From positions 1-9,787 of the forward strand of contig JAAUQA010000083.1 in NCBI GenBank assembly GCA_012032855.1: a DNA stretch of 9,787 nt. The letters run 5' to 3'. The position numbers were made by a program, and so were the translations under genes. Positions 7,064-9,787 of this stretch are shown piece after piece (the stretch's first letter is position 1; the number at the start of each line of letters is the position of its first letter). The notes under the pieces are model-generated. The model was not told the origin of the DNA and searched no databases. It was given only the letters and a program-made list of their open reading frames with translations. This DNA comes from Candidatus Competibacteraceae bacterium (lineage in GTDB: Bacteria; Pseudomonadota; Gammaproteobacteria; Competibacterales; Competibacteraceae).

Positions 7064-7071
7064 TTTCCTCT
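7064..7071 (-). promoter_or_regulatory. Strong ribosome-binding site of the cNMP-fold gene
   Basis: The minus-strand sequence AGAGGAAA lies 6-7 bases before ATG 7057. It is the clearest Shine-Dalgarno site in the window and settles the start of this gene. Confidence 0.6.
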
Positions 7072-7101
7072 ACTGACTGTTGAGCACCCGGAGCGCATTA
7101 G

Positions 7102-7124
7102 CGTTGCACCTTTCTTGGGCAACG
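7102..7124. repeat. Hairpin in the GNAT to cNMP-fold intergenic gap
   Basis: CGTTGC (7102-7107) pairs with GCAACG (7119-7124). After a one-base bulge, CC at 7109-7110 can pair with GG at 7117-7118. It lies in the 123-base gap downstream of the GNAT stop, about 45 bases before the cNMP-fold start. It might end or slow transcription, or stabilise mRNA; no T run follows on the minus strand. Confidence 0.25.
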
Positions 7125-7180
7125 GGCGGCGCAATAGAGTGCGATTAGGGTACATTGATCGGGTATCGATTGAGGTGCGT

Positions 7181-8026
7181 TTACCCCAGTTCAAAAGTAG
7201 TTACGCCGAATACTCGCTCGACCGGCACCCCGGGATCGCCACGGGTATACATGCGCGCGGTCTCGAAGACCGGTTGCATGCGATGGCGTTCGACCAGCGC
7301 AAGCGCTTCCGGATTGGCACGAGGCACATCCAGAAACAATGGCTCGTCCGGCACCGTGCAAGCCAAGGCTTGAAACAACGTCTCGGCTGCATCCGCATCG
7401 TCCGCGAACAACGGGCCGATTTTGTGACCGCGCCGGCAGGCTCGAATGACGCCGTAACCTGCCAGCCGATCACCCCGCAAAACACCCAAGGCCGCACCTT
7501 GCGGTTGGCGAATCCAGCGATTCAAGAAAGCCAGCCGTGGCCGGGTGAAGCAAGCGGTATCGTAAGCCAACACCTGTTCGAACGGCACTTCGTCGAGCGA
7601 CACTACGCTGACCGGGAATACGCCGCCTCCCTGACCCTCGTAACGTTCATTGGCGTAAGCGTACTGAAAACCGGACTGACGGTAGTTGGCCTGTTCGGCG
7701 ACCACACCATCAAGTCCCACATTGCGTTCGCCCAGATAGGCCATCCCGGCTTGCCATAATTGGTATCCATACCCGTTGCCGCGATGCTCCGGATGGACGA
7801 TATAGAACCCTAGAAAACCGAACTGATCGTCATAGCGCACCGCCGATATAACGGCGACCGGTTCTCGGTCGAGTTTGCCGATAAAAAACCCGCTCGGATC
7901 GGTGGCATAAAATGCATCAACATCATGCAAACCGGGATTCCATCCTTCAGCAGCTGCCCAATCGATGGCCAGATTGAGTTCTGCCGGGGACATCGGTTCG
8001 ATCTTTAAAGTATCTACTGTATTCAT
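7181..8026 (-). CDS. Two-domain GNAT-family N-acetyltransferase, YitH-like
   Basis: The 281-residue protein has an N-terminal acetyltransferase domain (about 6-130) with the acetyl-CoA pyrophosphate-binding motif HPEHRGNGYG (79-88 region) after strand FLGFYIVHP, and a C-terminal domain (about 145-281) of the type found in Bacillus subtilis YitH, ending VERHRMQPVFETARMYTRGD. Such enzymes move an acetyl group from acetyl-CoA to an amine; the substrate is not known and cannot be read from the sequence. The start at ATG 8026 shares four bases (ATGA) with the puuE stop, which points to translational coupling and argues against the upstream start at 8053. Being tied so tightly to puuE suggests a role linked to purine or ureide nitrogen metabolism, but that is inference. 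Confidence 0.88.
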   Translation of the reverse strand: MNTVDTLKIEPMSPAELNLAIDWAAAEGWNPGLHDVDAFYATDPSGFFIGKLDREPVAVISAVRYDDQFGFLGFYIVHPEHRGNGYGYQLWQAGMAYLGERNVGLDGVVAEQANYRQSGFQYAYANERYEGQGGGVFPVSVVSLDEVPFEQVLAYDTACFTRPRLAFLNRWIRQPQGAALGVLRGDRLAGYGVIRACRRGHKIGPLFADDADAAETLFQALACTVPDEPLFLDVPRANPEALALVERHRMQPVFETARMYTRGDPGVPVERVFGVTTFELG

Positions 8027-8931
8027 GGTGTATAAGGTTGTTCCGCATACCAATGGCGGGCAATATCTAGCCGGCGGCAGATCCAGACTCGCTCGTGACC
8101 CTGTACGTAATCCAAGAATCGGGCCAAGGCCGCAGATCGCCCCGGTTTTCCAGCCAACCGACAGTGCAGTCCGACCGACATCATTTTGGGCGATGCTGCG
8201 CCTTCCGCATACAGCACATCGAAGGCATCGCGCAAATAGGTGAAAAACTGCTCGCCGGAGTTGAAGCCCTGAACACTGGCGAAACGCATGTCGTTGTTAT
8301 CCAGGGTGTAGGGAATCACCAGATGGGGTCTTCCATAATCGGTCACCCAATACGGTAGATCGTCGGCGTAAGAATCAGCGTCGTAGAGAAAGCCGCCTTC
8401 CTCCACCACCAACCGGCGGGTGTTCGGGCTAATGCGACCGGTATACCAACCCAAAGGCCGTTGTCCGGTCACCCGGGTGTGACTCTCAATCGCCAAGTGC
8501 AGATGTTCGCGTTCGGCCTGTTCGCCGAAATACTGGTAATCGATCCAGCGGTAGCCGTGACTAGCGATCTCCCAGCCCGCCTCGTTCATGGCGGCGACGG
8601 CTTCCGGGTTGCGCTCCAAGGCCATGGTGACACCATACACAGTGAGCGGTAAGCCACGTTCGGTGAATAATCGATGCAAACGCCAAAACCCGGCCCGGCT
8701 GCCGTATTCGTACATCGACTCCATGTTGAGATTGCGCACGCCGGTCAAGGGTTGTGCGCCGACCAGCTCCGATAGAAACGATTCAGAGGCCGGATCGCCG
8801 TGCAAAATGCAGTTCTCACCGCCTTCCTCATAGTTGATGACGAATTGCAACGCTAGCCGTGCTTGGTCCGGCCAGCGGGGATGTGGAGGAGTGCGGCCAT
8901 AGCCGACCAAATCACGGGGATAATCGCTCAT
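8023..8931 (-). CDS. puuE: Allantoinase PuuE (polysaccharide-deacetylase-like fold)
   Basis: The 302-residue protein matches Pseudomonas PuuE (about 308 residues) from start to end: YPRDLVGYG, FVINYEEGGE (30-39), NMESMYEYGSRAGFWRL, EIASHGYRWIDYQY (121-134), RPLGWYTGRISPNTRRLVVEEGGFLYD, HLVIPYTLDNNDMRF and GLHCRLAGKPGR. PuuE hydrolyses (S)-allantoin to allantoate in purine breakdown. The fold is that of carbohydrate esterase family 4, but the usual metal-site Asp-Asp is replaced by NYEEGGE, as is typical for this metal-independent allantoinase. Two ATGs are possible; 8931 is preferred over 8937 because GGAG at 8939-8942 is 7 bases away from 8931 but only one from 8937. The stop overlaps the acetyltransferase start by four bases. 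No other urate-pathway gene (uricase, HIU hydrolase, OHCU decarboxylase, allantoicase) is in the window. Confidence 0.93.
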   Translation of the reverse strand: MSDYPRDLVGYGRTPPHPRWPDQARLALQFVINYEEGGENCILHGDPASESFLSELVGAQPLTGVRNLNMESMYEYGSRAGFWRLHRLFTERGLPLTVYGVTMALERNPEAVAAMNEAGWEIASHGYRWIDYQYFGEQAEREHLHLAIESHTRVTGQRPLGWYTGRISPNTRRLVVEEGGFLYDADSYADDLPYWVTDYGRPHLVIPYTLDNNDMRFASVQGFNSGEQFFTYLRDAFDVLYAEGAASPKMMSVGLHCRLAGKPGRSAALARFLDYVQGHERVWICRRLDIARHWYAEQPYTP

Positions 8932-8957
8932 GGGCATTCTCCAAAAAACATTGCCCC

Positions 8958-8966
8958 ATCATACCA
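8958..8966 (-). promoter_or_regulatory. Candidate extended -10 promoter for puuE and GNAT
   Basis: On the minus strand TGG immediately precedes TATGAT (8963-8958), giving an extended -10 element. No good -35 is present, which such promoters can tolerate. A start near 8951 would give a leader of about 20 bases before ATG 8931, containing the GGAG site. It lies in the 65-base gap after the LysE-type gene. Confidence 0.4.
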
Positions 8967-8996
8967 TTCCTGGCTGGGCAGCGATCAGCCTACACC

Positions 8997-9622
8997 TCAA
9001 CGAGACAGAGTCAAATGCGCACCGAAGCCTACAAAAACAGCACCTGCGGTACGATCCACCCAGCGGCGACTGCGCCGATAAAACCCCGAAAAACGCGGAA
9101 TTGAGAACAGACAAGCAACCACAGCATACCAAGACAGCGAAAGCGTGGTCATCAACAATACGCTCATAAGGCCCAATTCCAGCGGCGGAGCGGGCGGCAG
9201 AGCCACAGCAAACAGACTGGTAACGAAAATCGCTGCTTTGGGATTTGCCAGATTAGTCAACAAACCGAGTCGCCAAGCGGTGAACGGACTGAGCGACCGA
9301 GCCGACGGCAGCGGTGCTTGACTAACGGGTCGAAAGCTGGAGGCGAACAGTTTAATGCCGAGATAAAGCAGATAAACACCTCCCAACAGCTTGATGGTCA
9401 AGAAAAACCAAGGTGCCGCTGCAAATAGCAGGGCTAAGCCGAAAAAACCGCCAATCCCCATGACGCGGTACCGGAAATAATCCCCAACACCGTGAGTAAA
9501 GCGAAGGCGCGTGACTGCGTGAGCGCGATATGCACCGTAACGAAAAAATTCGGTCCGGGCGTGAGGACGGCAACACTCCATACCGCAGCGACGCTGAGTA
9601 AAGTGGGTAGTAGGTCTGTCAT
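8997..9622 (-). pseudogene. LysE/RhtB-family exporter with a one-base frameshift in a T run
   Basis: Joined across one frameshift this is a typical ~208-residue LysE/RhtB membrane exporter, the family that expels amino acids such as homoserine, threonine or lysine. It opens at ATG 9622 with MTDLLPTLLSVAAVW and the hallmark TPGPNFFV. The second part carries GGVYLLYLGIKLF, the NLANPKAAIFVTSLF motif and a C-terminal helix ending LTLSR, then stop at 8997-8999. About six membrane segments fit the family. At 9442-9447 (six A on the plus strand, T6 in the coding strand) the frame breaks into a stop at 9434. A seventh T would restore ...WGLAVFFGLALLFAAAPW. Both halves are otherwise intact, so a sequencing deletion is likely, though T-run slippage could be real. 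The substrate cannot be assigned. Confidence 0.85.
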
Positions 9623-9787
9623 GTTTGTTAGCTTAACATTTCTCTGAGCAATTTTTGGTGAGCTTGTCTTCAGGGACGAACAGAAACATTAGGAAACGAA
9701 AAGCGGCGCTGAGAAACTGTACGGAAACATCATGCCGTTTAAATTGACGCGCAACCTCATATACTGTTGTGGGCAAACCGGTGCAGT
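9623..9787. other. Upstream region of the LysE-type gene, no certain gene
   Basis: Nothing here is clearly coding. TGTTA-GCT-TAACA at 9626-9638 is a 13-base palindrome just ahead of the exporter start and could be an operator. On the minus strand one frame is open from the window edge to a stop at 9633-9635, about 50 codons, 10 bases before the exporter ATG; I do not recognise its translation. On the plus strand an ATG at 9732 (MPFKLTRNLIYCCGQTG) is open to the edge with GGAA nearby. Either could be the end of a neighbouring gene, but support is weak. Confidence 0.3.

Noticed and set aside
9744..9765. TTGACG and TATACT as a sigma-70 promoter on the plus strand
   Set aside because: The spacing between the boxes is only 10 bases, far from the usual 16-18.
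1..9787. CRISPR array, tRNA, rRNA or insertion-sequence ends
   Set aside because: No regularly spaced repeats, no cloverleaf-like sequence and no transposase motifs or flanking terminal repeats were seen.

Overview
The window looks like a piece of a draft or metagenome-derived genome from a gammaproteobacterium. That placement rests on the C-terminal part of a replicative DnaE that reads closely along the Escherichia coli type, and on a CreB/CreC two-component pair that resembles the enterobacterial proteins along its whole length. I cannot name the genus. There are no tRNA or rRNA genes, CRISPR arrays or complete mobile elements.

The window has two parts that do not belong together well. 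Positions 1 to about 1460 are visibly more GC-rich (39 of 60 bases are G/C at 241-300, against 31 of 60 at 2401-2460). On the minus strand they hold a short-chain dehydrogenase/reductase (SDR) broken by four single-base frameshifts, followed by the start of a small secreted protein with one more frameshift. At about 1461 the sequence changes abruptly into the middle of dnaE. The first 490-500 residues of DnaE, including two of the three catalytic aspartates, are absent. The simplest reading is a chimeric contig or a genomic rearrangement breakpoint at that point. The cluster of frameshifts in short homopolymers suggests poor consensus quality on the left side.

The right part, from about 1461 to 9787, is mostly clean coding sequence. 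The dnaE remainder runs rightwards and ends 4 bases before the end of creC. From there seven genes all lie on the minus strand. In transcription order they are a LysE/RhtB-type exporter (one frameshift in a T run), puuE (allantoinase), a two-domain GNAT acetyltransferase, a small cyclic-nucleotide-binding-fold protein, a polytopic membrane protein, creB and creC. Two pairs are joined by stop/start overlaps: puuE to GNAT (ATGA, 4 bases) and creB to creC (TGATG, 1 base).

These genes suggest amino acid or metabolite export, purine or allantoin breakdown, and sensing of metabolic state through CreBC. A single regulon is not shown. The most unusual item is a perfect 10-base inverted repeat inside the dnaE reading frame, just after the clamp-binding motif; it looks like a REP-type palindrome tolerated within a coding linker. 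I found no convincing new multi-gene system.
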